This document shows positions 54,311 to 63,539 of a stretch of DNA of 64,000 bases, piece by piece (position 1 is the stretch's first letter; every line of letters starts with the position of its first letter). Location of the stretch: the NCBI GenBank assembly GCA_963735465.1, contig CAVTLA010000001.1, forward strand, positions 310,001 through 374,000. The letters are read 5' to 3'. The DNA comes from DASZHJ01 sp963735465. Lineage in GTDB: Bacteria > Pseudomonadota > Alphaproteobacteria > ATCC43930 > CGMCC-115725. A program made the position numbers and the translations under genes. Under the pieces are notes generated by a model that was not told where the DNA came from, made no database searches, and worked only from the letters and a program-made list of their open reading frames with translations.

Positions 54311-55524
54311 CAGATCACACCCTTGTCCTTGAGCTCGGCGAGGCGCGCCGCATCGATGCCGAGGAGATCGCCGAGGATCTCCTGGTTGTGGGCGCCAAGC
54401 GGCGGCCCGAGCCAGTCGAGGCCGCCCGGCGTCTCCGTGAGGCGCGGCACCACGTTGGGCACCGCCACCTCGCCGACGCGATCGTCCTCCACGAAGAGGA
54501 TATTCTCCCGCGCCTTGTACTGCGGGTCTTGAAAGATCTCGTCAATGGAATAAAGCGGGCCGCAGGGCACCTGATGCGCCTCGCACGTCGCCAGCACCTC
54601 GTCTCGCGTCAGGCTCCGGGTCCACTCCGTGACGAAGGCGTCGACCTCCTCGCGCTGGGCCGCGCGCTGCTTCAGCGTGCCGTACTTGCCGGTGCCGGCG
54701 ACCTCGGGGCGGCCCATGGCCTGGGCCAGGCGCTCGAAGATCTTGTCGGTGGTGCAGGCGATGGCGAGCCAGCGCTCGTCCTTGCTGGGGTAGTGGCTGT
54801 GCGGCACGGCGTTGACCGTGCCGGGCCCCATGCGCTGGCGGACGCGGCCAGTGTAGTGGTAGGCGACCGCGAGCTCGTCGAGGATGCGGAAGACCGGCTC
54901 GTAGAGGCCGATGTCGATGACCTGGCCCTTGCCGGTGAGGTCGCGGGCGCGCAGCGCCAGCAGCGCGCCATAGGCGCCGTAGATGCCGGTGAGATAGTCG
55001 GGAATGGTGGCGGAGCCCGGCGTCACCGGCGGCCGGTCCGGATATCCCGCCAGGAAGGATAGGCCACCGAAGGCGTTGGCGATGCGGCCGAAGCCGGGCC
55101 GGTCGCGATAGGGGCCGGTCTGGCCGTAGCCGGTGATGCGCACCATGACGAGGCGCGGATTGAGCGCCGACAGCACGTCCCAGCCGAGGCCCCATTTCTC
55201 CAAGGTGCCGGTCTGGAAATTCTCCACCAGCACGTCCATCTCGGCCACCAGCCGCTTCACGATCTCGACGCCCTCGGGCTTGCGGAGATCGAGGGTGATC
55301 GATTTCTTGTTGCGCTGCTCGCTGAGATAGATGAGGGAGTCGCCGCTCTTCGACGGCGTGCCGAAGCGGCGGAAGGCGTCGCCGACCCCGGGCAGCTCCA
55401 CCTTGATCACCTCGGCGCCGAACTCCGCGAGCTGCGTGGTGCAGAACGGTCCGGAGATGAAGCTGGAGAGATCGAGGACACGAATGCCCTGAAGGGGTCG
55501 GATGGTCTGCGCGGTCTCCGCCAT
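54310..55524 (-). CDS. CaiB/BaiF (family III) CoA-transferase
   Basis: A 404-residue class III CoA-transferase. The N-terminus (GIRVLDLSSFISGPFCTTQLAEFGAEVIKVE) and the following GDAFRRFG are diagnostic. The catalytic Asp of the family falls in the ENFQTGTLEKWGL / YGAYGALLAL region. It would activate a carboxylic acid to its CoA thioester for the CitE-like lyase. I chose MAETAQTIRPLQG as the start. Confidence 0.92.
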   Translation of the reverse strand: MAETAQTIRPLQGIRVLDLSSFISGPFCTTQLAEFGAEVIKVELPGVGDAFRRFGTPSKSGDSLIYLSEQRNKKSITLDLRKPEGVEIVKRLVAEMDVLVENFQTGTLEKWGLGWDVLSALNPRLVMVRITGYGQTGPYRDRPGFGRIANAFGGLSFLAGYPDRPPVTPGSATIPDYLTGIYGAYGALLALRARDLTGKGQVIDIGLYEPVFRILDELAVAYHYTGRVRQRMGPGTVNAVPHSHYPSKDERWLAIACTTDKIFERLAQAMGRPEVAGTGKYGTLKQRAAQREEVDAFVTEWTRSLTRDEVLATCEAHQVPCGPLYSIDEIFQDPQYKARENILFVEDDRVGEVAVPNVVPRLTETPGGLDWLGPPLGAHNQEILGDLLGIDAARLAELKDKGVI

Positions 55525-55599
55525 GCTCGGAAGCTTCCCGTGCCGATGCAACTAAGCGAAGCTAGCTCCCCGCCGCGCCGGGGAGCAAGGGGCTTGGGC

Positions 55600-57036
55600 T
55601 CAAGCCCGATAGCCGCTGATCTGGTTGCCGTCCTCGGGGCGTAGTTGGGCAAACCATGCCACCGACAGGATCGGCAGCATGCCTACGGCGATGAAGACTG
55701 GGAGAAAATCCTCGGCGGTGGGTGCCTTGGCGGTGCCGATGAGGAGCGACAGCAGGGTCGCCGCGATGGCGACGCCGAAAGTGATCGAGAGCTGTTGCGC
55801 CACGCTGGCGACGCTGCTGCCCGTGCTCATGTTGCTACCGGTGAGATCGGCATAGGCCAGTGAGTTCATGCAGGTGAACTGCAGGGAGCGGAAGAAGCCG
55901 AAGATGAGGAGGCCGATGGTGATCAGCCAATGCGGCGTGGTCGCGTGAACAAGACCCAGTGTCATGGTTCCGAGCCCGACCACGAAGGCATTCACCAGCA
56001 GCAGCTTGCGGAAGCCGAACTTGCGCAGGATCGGCGGCGCGGTGCTCTTCATCGCCATCGAGCCGATCGCCAACACGAAGGTGAGGCTGCCGGATTGGAA
56101 GGCGCTGAGGCCGAACGGGATCTGCAGCATCAGCGGCAGCAGGAACGGCACCGCGCCGAGACCGGTGCGGCAGATCAGCCCGCCCACGACGGCGATGCGG
56201 AAGGCGCGGTTGCGGAAGATGGCGAGATCGACGGCGGGGTTCGGCGTGCGGCGGGCATAGAACACATAGGCGGCGAGGCTGAGCGTCGCCACCGCCAGGA
56301 TCGCGGCCTCGAGGGCGTTGGAGATCAGGTGCCGGCCGGCGTATTCGAGGCCGAGCGCGGTGGAGGCAAGCCCGATGCCGCAGAGCACGAAGCCTGTGAA
56401 GTCGAAACGTGTCCGGGTCTCAGCGCGGAAATTCTCGATGAAGCGCGATGCGAGCAGGATGCCGAGCAGACCGATGGGTATGTTGATGTAGAAGATCCAG
56501 CGCCACGACGCGTAGGTCGTGAGGAACCCGCCCACCAGCGGTCCGATCGCGGGCCCGATCAGCGCCGGCAGCGTCACGTAGCTCATGGCGGTGACGATCT
56601 GGCTCTTGGGAAACGACTTCAGCAGGATGAGCCGACCGACAGGAGTCATCATCGCGCCGCCTAGCCCCTGCAGGATGCGCGTCAGCACCAGCACGGGCAG
56701 GGAGGTGGCGAAGCCGCAGAGCGCCGATCCCAAAGTGAAAACCGCGATCGCGCCGCAGAACACGCTCCGCGCGCCATAGCGGTCGGCGACCCAGCCGCTC
56801 ACGGGAATGAAGACCGCGAGGCTGAGGAGATAGCTGGTGATGGCGACGTTGAGGCGGAGCGGGCTCTCGCCCAGGCTCTCGGCGATCTGCGGGATCGCGG
56901 TGGCGAGGATGGTGGAGTCCAGATTCTCCATGAAGAACCCGCAGGCAACCACCAGCGGAATCAGCAGGCGCAGCCGCGGCTCGGCGGCGGTGCGGTACTG
57001 TGGCGGCGAAGCGGGTTCGGCGCGGAGCTCGGTCAT
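55600..57036 (-). CDS. MFS efflux transporter, DHA2 (EmrB/QacA) type
   Basis: A 478-residue 14-helix major facilitator. The DHA2 signature LDSTILATAIPQIAESLG is in helix 1, GWVADRYGAR is the 2-3 loop motif A, and LQGLGGAMMTPVGRLIL is helix 4-5. The substrate is unknown, and it may be a drug or metabolite exporter. No EmrA-like adaptor is encoded nearby. Confidence 0.92.
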   Translation of the reverse strand: MTELRAEPASPPQYRTAAEPRLRLLIPLVVACGFFMENLDSTILATAIPQIAESLGESPLRLNVAITSYLLSLAVFIPVSGWVADRYGARSVFCGAIAVFTLGSALCGFATSLPVLVLTRILQGLGGAMMTPVGRLILLKSFPKSQIVTAMSYVTLPALIGPAIGPLVGGFLTTYASWRWIFYINIPIGLLGILLASRFIENFRAETRTRFDFTGFVLCGIGLASTALGLEYAGRHLISNALEAAILAVATLSLAAYVFYARRTPNPAVDLAIFRNRAFRIAVVGGLICRTGLGAVPFLLPLMLQIPFGLSAFQSGSLTFVLAIGSMAMKSTAPPILRKFGFRKLLLVNAFVVGLGTMTLGLVHATTPHWLITIGLLIFGFFRSLQFTCMNSLAYADLTGSNMSTGSSVASVAQQLSITFGVAIAATLLSLLIGTAKAPTAEDFLPVFIAVGMLPILSVAWFAQLRPEDGNQISGYRA

Positions 57037-57303
57037 GCCTTCGGATCGTTGGGCGCCGCCCGCCTGGCGGAGCGCGGCAGGGACATCGCTCTCGCATCGT
57101 AGCGGGGCGGGGCGGAAATGGCATGCGTCATCGGCACATCGGGGCTGGGATGCGCTGGCGGCATGGGGCTATTCTGCGACAAATCGACCGGGACGGATGG
57201 CGGGCGCGGTCCCCGGCCTCTAGAGTGGCGGCAGGTTTTGGATAAAGGCCGGTGCGTGGTCGGCGTCCGCCACGCGACATAGGCCCTGAAAGCGCGTCTG
57301 CCG

Positions 57304-58470
57304 ATGCTCTCCGATCCCCGGCGTATTGCCGTCGGCCTCGCCGGTCTCTGCACTTTCATCAATCTCTATGCGACACAGCCGCTGCTGCCGCTGTTCGCCC
57401 GCGACTTCTCCGCGACCGCGGCCCAGGTGAGCCTGACGGTGAGCGCCACCACCTTTGCGGTGGCGCTGGTGGCGCCCTTCATCGGTGTCGTCGCCGACGT
57501 CCTCGGGCGCAAGCGCATCATCGCCGGCGCCATGGCTCTCCTGGTGCTGCCGACCATCATGCTGGCCCTCAGCCAGACCCTGACCCAGCTCGTGCTGTGG
57601 CGCTTCGTCCAAGGCCTGCTGCTGCCGCCGATCTTCGCCGTCACCGTCGCCTATATCGGCGACGAATGGCCCTCGGACGAGGTGGCGGGCGCCACCGGCG
57701 TCTACATCGCCGCCAGCGGGCTCGGCGGCTTCCTGGGCCGTTTCATGTCCGGCATCGTCGCCGATCATCTGGGCTGGCGCGCCGCCTTCTGGACCATCGC
57801 CGCCATCACCCTGGTCTCCGCCGCCGTGGTCGCCGTCACCCTGCCGCGGGAACGGCATTTCGTGCGCGCCGAGGGCCTCGGCCACTCGATCCGGCTGATG
57901 TTCCGGCACTTCTTCAATCCGCCCATCGTCGCCACCTTCGCGGTGGGCTTCGTGGTGCTGTTCATCTTCGTCGCCACCTTCACCTACGTGAATTTCTACC
58001 TGGCGGCGCCGCCCTTCGAGCTCTCGACCTCGGCCCTGGGCGCGATCTTCATCGTCTACCTCTTCGCCGTCGTGATGACGCCGCTGTCGGGCCGGCTGAT
58101 CCGCCGCATCGGCCGCCGCGCCCTGGTGCTGCGGACCGCTCCGATCTGGTGCCTGGGCCTGCTGATCACCCTGGTCCCATCCCTGCCGGTCATCATCGCC
58201 GGGCTTGCCATCGTCTCCGCCTGCGGCTTCGCGGTGCAGACGGCGGCAACCAGCCTGCTGGCCCAGCGCGCCACCGTGGCGCGCTCGTCCGCGGTCGGCC
58301 TCTACGTCGCCTTCTATTACATCGGCGGCAGCGCCGGCGCCGCGCTTCCCGCCGCGGTATGGGCGCACGCCGGCTGGCACGGCTGCGTCGCCCTGGTCAT
58401 CGCCGCCGTCGTCGTCATGACGGCGATGGTCGCCCGATTCTGGCGCGACGAGCGGCCAAGCGCTGCCTGA
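57304..58470 (+). CDS. MFS transporter, AraJ/YnfM-like (12 helices)
   Basis: A 388-residue major facilitator. The start (RRIAVGLAGLCTFINLYATQPLLPLFA) and GVVADVLGRKR in the 2-3 loop resemble the YnfM/AraJ branch. Substrate unknown. It is divergent from the DHA2 transporter across about 270 bases that contain nothing else recognisable. Confidence 0.9.
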   Translation: MLSDPRRIAVGLAGLCTFINLYATQPLLPLFARDFSATAAQVSLTVSATTFAVALVAPFIGVVADVLGRKRIIAGAMALLVLPTIMLALSQTLTQLVLWRFVQGLLLPPIFAVTVAYIGDEWPSDEVAGATGVYIAASGLGGFLGRFMSGIVADHLGWRAAFWTIAAITLVSAAVVAVTLPRERHFVRAEGLGHSIRLMFRHFFNPPIVATFAVGFVVLFIFVATFTYVNFYLAAPPFELSTSALGAIFIVYLFAVVMTPLSGRLIRRIGRRALVLRTAPIWCLGLLITLVPSLPVIIAGLAIVSACGFAVQTAATSLLAQRATVARSSAVGLYVAFYYIGGSAGAALPAAVWAHAGWHGCVALVIAAVVVMTAMVARFWRDERPSAA

Positions 58471-58722
58471 TCCCGCGCCGGCGGTGCTTGCAGCGCGTGC
58501 CATCGTCCTCACGACGGTGCCCGCCACATCGCCGATGCCATATCATAACTAACTGAAATACAAAGAATTAACGGGGCTTCGAACGGTTGGTGCCGAGACG
58601 CGTGCGAGCCTAGCCGCACGGTGCCGGTTTTTTTCGCGGGCGCGATTGCACGCTGCGCGGTCTCGACACATTATCGATTCCATTGCGCACGTTCCCAATC
58701 CCACACAAGAGGAGCTCAAACG

Positions 58723-58986
58723 ATGTTCGCGAAGATCTGGACAGTAGCCATGGCGGCGGCGATTACCGGTGTCCTGGCGCTGCCGGCCCCGTCGGCCTAC
58801 GCGCAAGCGGCGAAGACCGCGCCGGCGAAGATGAAGTCGATGGTCATGAAGAAGGCGGCGGCGCACCACCATGATTGCTACGACCACGCTTGGCAGTCCC
58901 AGGCGATGAAGGACTGTCTCGCCAAGGGCGATATGAAGCCGATGAAGAAGACCTCCTCCAAGAAGATGAAAAAGAAGATGTCGTAA
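58723..58986 (+). CDS. small exported Lys/Met/His-rich protein
   Basis: An 87-residue protein with a clear Sec signal (MFAKIWTVAMAAAITGVLA...SAYA, cleavage after residue 27). The mature 60 residues contain MKSMVMKKAAAHHHDCYDHAW, a second Cys at 65, and a very basic tail (KKTSSKKMKKKM). Met, His and Cys clusters suggest metal binding in the periplasm; a disulfide between Cys52 and Cys65 is possible. An aagaggagctc ribosome site supports the start. No known family is recognised. Confidence 0.7.
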   Translation: MFAKIWTVAMAAAITGVLALPAPSAYAQAAKTAPAKMKSMVMKKAAAHHHDCYDHAWQSQAMKDCLAKGDMKPMKKTSSKKMKKKMS

Positions 58987-59020
58987 CCGGCGACCGTCAG
59001 GAAGGCGCGGAGCAGCGGTA

Positions 59021-61564
59021 TCAGGTTCCGCGCCGCTTGGCGCGCGTGGTTGGGGTTGCGGCCAGGGGATCCTCCGGCCAGGGGTGCTTGGGATAGCGGC
59101 CGCGCATTTCCGAGCGCACCGCCCGGTAGCCCGCCTTCCAGAATGCGCCCAGATCCCCGGTCACCTGAAGCGGCCGCCCGGCTGGCGACAGCAGGTGCAG
59201 GAGCAGCGGCACACGGCCGCCGGCAATGCTCGGCGTCTCCGCTTGCCCGAACATCTCCTGCAGCCTGACCGCCAGCACCGGCACATCGCCAGTACCATAG
59301 TCGATCGGGACGCGGGAGCCGCTGGGCACCGTGACGTGAGTCGGCGCCAGCTCGTCCAGGCGCCGCTGGCGGTCCCAGGGCAGCATCGCCTTCAGCGCTG
59401 TCCCGAGATCGACCCGGTCGAGCTGGCTCCGGCGCGTGACGCCGTCGAGGAACGGCCCGAGCCAATCCGCCAGATGCGCCGAGAGCCAGGCATCGGACAT
59501 ATCTGGCCAGCCGCTCTCGGCGCCCTCCAGCCGCCGGAGAAACTGGATCCGCTGGCGGAACGCGCCGGCGTCCCGCGTCCACGGCAATACCTCGAGGCCA
59601 AGCTCGCCGATCCCCTCGATCAGCGCCGCGCGCACGACCTCCACTGGCGGTTTCGCCAGGGGATCGTCCGCCAGCAGCAGCGCGCCCAGCCGCCGCTGCC
59701 GCCGCGCCAGAACCGCCTGCTGCCGGCGGTCCCAGGTGACGAGCTCGGCGGCCTCGATGTGGGTGGCGAAGAGATCCTCGATCTCGCCGCGTCCGATCGG
59801 TGCCGCCAGGAAGATGCGGGCGTTCTTTGGATCGCCATCGAGCTCCGCCACCGCCAGGAATTCCTCCGCCGCCAGCGGGTCCGTCGGTGGCAGCAGGGCG
59901 CCGGAGCCGCCGGCGAGGCGGAAGCTGCCGGGCGTGCCGGGGCGGCGCTGGGCGATGCGGTCGGGATAGGCCAGGGCGACCACGGATCCCGTCGCCTTCG
60001 GATCGACGGTCTCGCCGGCGACACGGAGCTGGCGCCGCCATTGCCGGGCGGCATCCTTGACCTGCTCGATGGCGCCGCGGTCGCTAGCCGCGCCCCGCGG
60101 CAGATCCCGGCCCGCGCCGCGCCCCTGCAACAGCTCGACCCGCAGGCGGAGATCGCAATCCCGCTCGCCCGGCCGCGCCTTCACGATGTCGCGCTCGCTC
60201 AGCAGCGCCGCGATGTCGGCGGCCAGTGCGCCCTGGCCGCGCTCGCCGGCGCGCACCGCCATATGGGCGAGGCGTGGGTGGGTGCCGAGCACACCGAGCG
60301 CGCGGCCGTGAGCGGTGACGCGGCCGTCGTTGTCGATGGCGTCGAGCTCCCGCAGCAGCGTCTGAGCCTGGGTATAGGCCGCGGCGGGCGGCGGATCGAG
60401 CCAGGGCAGCACCGCGGGATCGCCGGCGCCCCAGCGCGCGAGCTCGAGGGCCAGCGGCGCCAGATCGGCGTCCACGATCTCCGGCGGCGTGAAGGGTTGC
60501 AGCAATCCCTGCTCGTGGGCCGGCCACAGGCGATAGCAGATCCCCGGCTCGAGCCGGCCGGCACGGCCGCGGCGCTGCTCGGCGGCGGCCTGGGATACCC
60601 GCAAGGTCATCAGCCGGGTCATGCCGGTACGGGGATCGAAGCGCGGCCGCCGCATCAGGCCGGCGTCGATCACCACGCGGACGCCGTCGATGGTGAGGCT
60701 GGTCTCGGCGATCGCCGTCGCCAGCACCACCTTGCGCGTGCCGGCGGCGGCAGGCGCGATCGCAGCGTCCTGGGCGCCCTGCTGCAGATCGCCATAGAGG
60801 GGTGTCACGCGGACGTCGGCATCGAGCGACGAGTCCGCGAGCCGGCGCTCGACGCGACGGATCTCCCGCACGCCGGGCAGGAACACCAGCAGGCTGCCGG
60901 ACTCCTCGGCGAGGGCCCGGCGGATCGCGGCGGCGACGGCATCCTCGAGACGCTCCGGCGGCGGCCGGTCCAGGTGCCGCGTCTCCACCGGGAACATCCG
61001 GCCGCGGCTCTCGATCACGGGAGCGTCGCCCAGGAGCCGCGCCACCGGCGCGCCGTCGAGAGTGGCGGACATCACCAGGAGGCGCAGGTCCTCCCGCAAC
61101 GCACGGCGGGCATCGAGGGTGAGGGCGAGGCCGAGATCGCCGTCGAGGCTGCGCTCGTGGAACTCGTCGAAGATCACCAGGCCGGTGCCGGGGAGCGAGG
61201 GATCGTCCTGCAGCATGCGAATCAGCACGCCCTCGGTCACCACCTCGACCCGGGTGCGCGGTCCGACCTTGGTGTCGAGGCGGGTGCGGTAGCCCACGGT
61301 CTCGCCCGCGCGCTCTCCCAGCATCGAGGCCATGCGGCGGGCGGCGGCGCGGGCCGCGAGGCGGCGCGGCTCCAGCATCACGATGCGGGCACCGCCGAGC
61401 CAGGACGCGCCGAGAAGCGCCAGCGGCACTAGCGTCGTCTTCCCCGCGCCCGGCGGCGCCTCCAGCACGGCGCTGGCCTGCTCGGCGAGAGCCGCTTCGA
61501 GTCGCGGCAGCGCCTCCGCGACGGGCAGCCGCGCGCGCCACTCCCTGAGATCGAGCCCTGCCAT
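59021..61564 (-). CDS. hrpB: ATP-dependent RNA helicase HrpB
   Basis: An 847-residue DEAH-box helicase. Walker A is APPGAGKTTLVPL, the DEAH variant is IFDEFHERSLDGD, motif III is MSATLDG, and motif VI is QRRGRAGRLEPG. The HrpB C-terminal domain is present (PVPIDYGTGD-like segment read as VPIDYGTGDVPVLAVRLQEMFGQ). Length fits the family (about 820). It starts 83 bases from the small membrane-protein gene on the other strand. Confidence 0.95.
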   Translation of the reverse strand: MAGLDLREWRARLPVAEALPRLEAALAEQASAVLEAPPGAGKTTLVPLALLGASWLGGARIVMLEPRRLAARAAARRMASMLGERAGETVGYRTRLDTKVGPRTRVEVVTEGVLIRMLQDDPSLPGTGLVIFDEFHERSLDGDLGLALTLDARRALREDLRLLVMSATLDGAPVARLLGDAPVIESRGRMFPVETRHLDRPPPERLEDAVAAAIRRALAEESGSLLVFLPGVREIRRVERRLADSSLDADVRVTPLYGDLQQGAQDAAIAPAAAGTRKVVLATAIAETSLTIDGVRVVIDAGLMRRPRFDPRTGMTRLMTLRVSQAAAEQRRGRAGRLEPGICYRLWPAHEQGLLQPFTPPEIVDADLAPLALELARWGAGDPAVLPWLDPPPAAAYTQAQTLLRELDAIDNDGRVTAHGRALGVLGTHPRLAHMAVRAGERGQGALAADIAALLSERDIVKARPGERDCDLRLRVELLQGRGAGRDLPRGAASDRGAIEQVKDAARQWRRQLRVAGETVDPKATGSVVALAYPDRIAQRRPGTPGSFRLAGGSGALLPPTDPLAAEEFLAVAELDGDPKNARIFLAAPIGRGEIEDLFATHIEAAELVTWDRRQQAVLARRQRRLGALLLADDPLAKPPVEVVRAALIEGIGELGLEVLPWTRDAGAFRQRIQFLRRLEGAESGWPDMSDAWLSAHLADWLGPFLDGVTRRSQLDRVDLGTALKAMLPWDRQRRLDELAPTHVTVPSGSRVPIDYGTGDVPVLAVRLQEMFGQAETPSIAGGRVPLLLHLLSPAGRPLQVTGDLGAFWKAGYRAVRSEMRGRYPKHPWPEDPLAATPTTRAKRRGT

Positions 61565-61647
61565 GTGGCCCGCACCCTAACGAATATCGCGGGGCGCGCA
61601 ACGGTGGGCGGCTTGTGCATCGCCGTTCGGCGCCTTAGCCTGATGCC

Positions 61648-61800
61648 ATGCTGACTCGTTATCTGCTGATCATTATCGCCGTCCTTACCACGCTGGTGCT
61701 GAGCGAACTGCTGTTCGAGTTCTATGACTTCAATAAGCAGCAGGATTGTCTGAGTGCCGGCGGCCGCCGTTGCGGAACGCACATGACGTTGACCCGCTGA
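61648..61800 (+). CDS. 50-residue single-helix membrane protein
   Basis: A small open reading frame, MLTRYLLIIIAVLTTLVLSE... to ...GTHMTLTR. A hydrophobic helix (about 5-25) is followed by a short polar tail with two cysteines in QQDCLSAGGRRC. It is divergent from hrpB and ends just before the galB promoter. The pattern looks like a conserved short membrane protein rather than chance, because the helix boundaries and Cys-Gly-Gly-Arg-Arg-Cys tail are well formed. Function unknown. Confidence 0.55.
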   Translation: MLTRYLLIIIAVLTTLVLSELLFEFYDFNKQQDCLSAGGRRCGTHMTLTR

Positions 61801-61815
61801 GCGGGCCGCCCCGCC

Positions 61816-61850
61816 TTGACACCCCTGTGACAGACGATTAAAACGTCTGT
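61816..61850 (+). promoter_or_regulatory. promoter with overlapping inverted repeat (candidate TetR operator) for galB-tetR
   Basis: TTGACA (61816-61821), 17 bases, then TAAAAC (61839-61844) make a good sigma70-type promoter. The perfect inverted repeat ACAGACG / CGTCTGT (61830-61836 and 61844-61850, 7-base spacer) covers the spacer and the -10 element. This is a textbook repressor placement. The TetR regulator encoded at 62841 is the obvious binder. Confidence 0.6.
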
Positions 61851-62048
61851 TCGAAATGGGCCAAGGAGTGTCCTGCGGTGCCGATCCCGCGCGTTGTCAC
61901 GCGAGGAGGCGCGCAGGCATGACGACTTGCTCCGATAAAGGACCCGCCCGGCCGTGTCGGGTGGAAACAAGTATGAGAACGGCTGCCGCTGCATCGTCGC
62001 GTGCCGCGGTCCGTCGCGCATCGCGATCCCCTCGGTAGGAGAGGCTGC

Positions 62049-62774
62049 ATGGCACAGGACGCAAAGAAGACCGCGCTGGTCGTCAGCGCGCATTCCGCGG
62101 ATTTCGTCTGGCGCGCCGGTGGCGCCATCGCGCTCTATGCCAAGCGCGGCTATCGCGTGGTGGTGGTGTGCCTCTCCTATGGCGAGCGCGGCGAATCGGC
62201 CAAGCTCTGGCGCGAGCCCGGCGCCACGCTGCAGCAGGTGAAGGCCGCCCGCCAGGAGGAGGCCGAGCGTGCCGCCGACATCCTCGGCGGAGAGCCCGTG
62301 TTCTTCGACATCGGCGACTATCCGCTCCGCGTCAACGAGGCGCATCTCGATCGCCTGGTCGCGCTCTATCGCGAGCTGCAGCCGGAATTCGTGCTGACCC
62401 ATTCCCTCGAGGATCCCTACAACTTCGACCATCCCGAGGCCGCGCGTTTCGCCCAGGAGGCGCGCATCATTGCCCAGGCCCACGGTCATCCCGGGGGCAA
62501 GATCGTGGGTGCGCCGCCCGTCTTCCTGTTCGAGCCGCACCAGACCGAGCAGTGCAATTGGAAGCCCGACGTGCTCCTCGACATCTCCGAGGTCTGGGAG
62601 CAGAAGCGGCGCGCCTTCGAATGCATGGCGGCGCAGGAATATCTCTGGGACTACTACACCCGCGTGGCGCTGCAGCGCGGCGTCCAGGCGGCGCGAAATT
62701 CCAACATGAAGAACATCAAGCACGCCGAGGGCTATCAGCGGATATTCCCCATGGTGACGGGAGCGTTCGCGTGA
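62049..62774 (+). CDS. galB: PIG-L-fold 4-oxalomesaconate hydratase-like protein
   Basis: A 241-residue LmbE/PIG-L-fold protein. The zinc-site start is VVSAHSADFVWRAGG (H-x-x-D), and the family stretch CLSYGERGESAKLWRE is followed by FDIGDYPLR, THSLEDPYNFDHPEAARFAQEARIIAQ and FEPHQTEQCNWKPDV. These agree closely with GalB (4-oxalomesaconate hydratase of gallate/protocatechuate 4,5-cleavage). The start MAQDAKK follows a ggagaggctgc ribosome site. A TetR gene follows after 66 bases. Confidence 0.8.
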   Translation: MAQDAKKTALVVSAHSADFVWRAGGAIALYAKRGYRVVVVCLSYGERGESAKLWREPGATLQQVKAARQEEAERAADILGGEPVFFDIGDYPLRVNEAHLDRLVALYRELQPEFVLTHSLEDPYNFDHPEAARFAQEARIIAQAHGHPGGKIVGAPPVFLFEPHQTEQCNWKPDVLLDISEVWEQKRRAFECMAAQEYLWDYYTRVALQRGVQAARNSNMKNIKHAEGYQRIFPMVTGAFA

Positions 62775-62840
62775 GGCTGATGATGGCGCGGAAGCCTGAT
62801 CGCGCCGAGGAACTGTAGGCATGAGCCGCGGAGACCGCTC

Positions 62841-63539
62841 GTGATCATCGCCGAGGAAGCCGGGGATACCAAGTCGAGGATCCTGCGCATCGCCGAGCGG
62901 CTGTTCGCCGAGCAGGGGTTTGCCGGCGTCTCGCTGCGGCAGCTCACCACCGCGGCGGGCGTCAACCTCGCCGCCGTCAACTATCACTTCGGCTCCAAGG
63001 AAGGTCTGCTCACGGCGATCTTCGAGAACCGCTGCAATCCCATGAACGACGAGCGCCTGCATCGTCTCGAGGCCTGCGCCGAGACCGAGGGCGGTCCGCC
63101 GCTCCTGGAGCAGATCGTCGCCGCCTTCATCGCGCCGGCGCTCGCCTCCACGAACAACGCCGCCGGCGGTGCCGTCTTCACCCGGCTGCGCGCCACTCTC
63201 GCCGCCGAGCAGAACGAGCTCGCGCGGCGCCTGGTCGCGAAGTATTTCGACGCCACCAGCATCCGCTTCGTGGCGGCGCTCGCCCGCGCGCTGCCGCATC
63301 TCTCTCATGCCGAGGTGTTCTGGCGCTTCAACTTCCTGCTGGGGACGCTCTATTACACGATGGTGAATCCCGCACGTGTCGAGCACTTGTCAAACGGCCT
63401 GTGCGATGCCACCGACGTCGACGCCGTGCTCGCCCAGATGGTGCCGTATGCCGCGGCCGGTCTTCGTGCGCCCGGAATGGGGTCGGCGGCAGGCGGCACC
63501 GCCAAACGCTCCGCTCGCAGCAGCAGGGGCGCGCGATGA
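62841..63539 (+). CDS. TetR-family regulator
   Basis: A 232-residue TetR regulator. The helix-turn-helix is FAEQGFAGVSLRQLTTAAGVNLAAVNYHFGSKEGLL. The ligand domain is long and the C-terminal 30 residues are disordered (GSAAGGTAKRSARSSRGAR). The start is GTG; the ATG 20 bases upstream is in another frame and stops at once. It overlaps the aminotransferase start by ATGA. It is the probable binder of the inverted repeat at 61830-61850. Confidence 0.88.
   Translation: MIIAEEAGDTKSRILRIAERLFAEQGFAGVSLRQLTTAAGVNLAAVNYHFGSKEGLLTAIFENRCNPMNDERLHRLEACAETEGGPPLLEQIVAAFIAPALASTNNAAGGAVFTRLRATLAAEQNELARRLVAKYFDATSIRFVAALARALPHLSHAEVFWRFNFLLGTLYYTMVNPARVEHLSNGLCDATDVDAVLAQMVPYAAAGLRAPGMGSAAGGTAKRSARSSRGAR

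Noticed and set aside
59084..61432. A long + strand open frame opposite hrpB
   Set aside because: It is the antisense shadow of a complete helicase with all motifs; the translation is Arg/Gly/Ala-rich.
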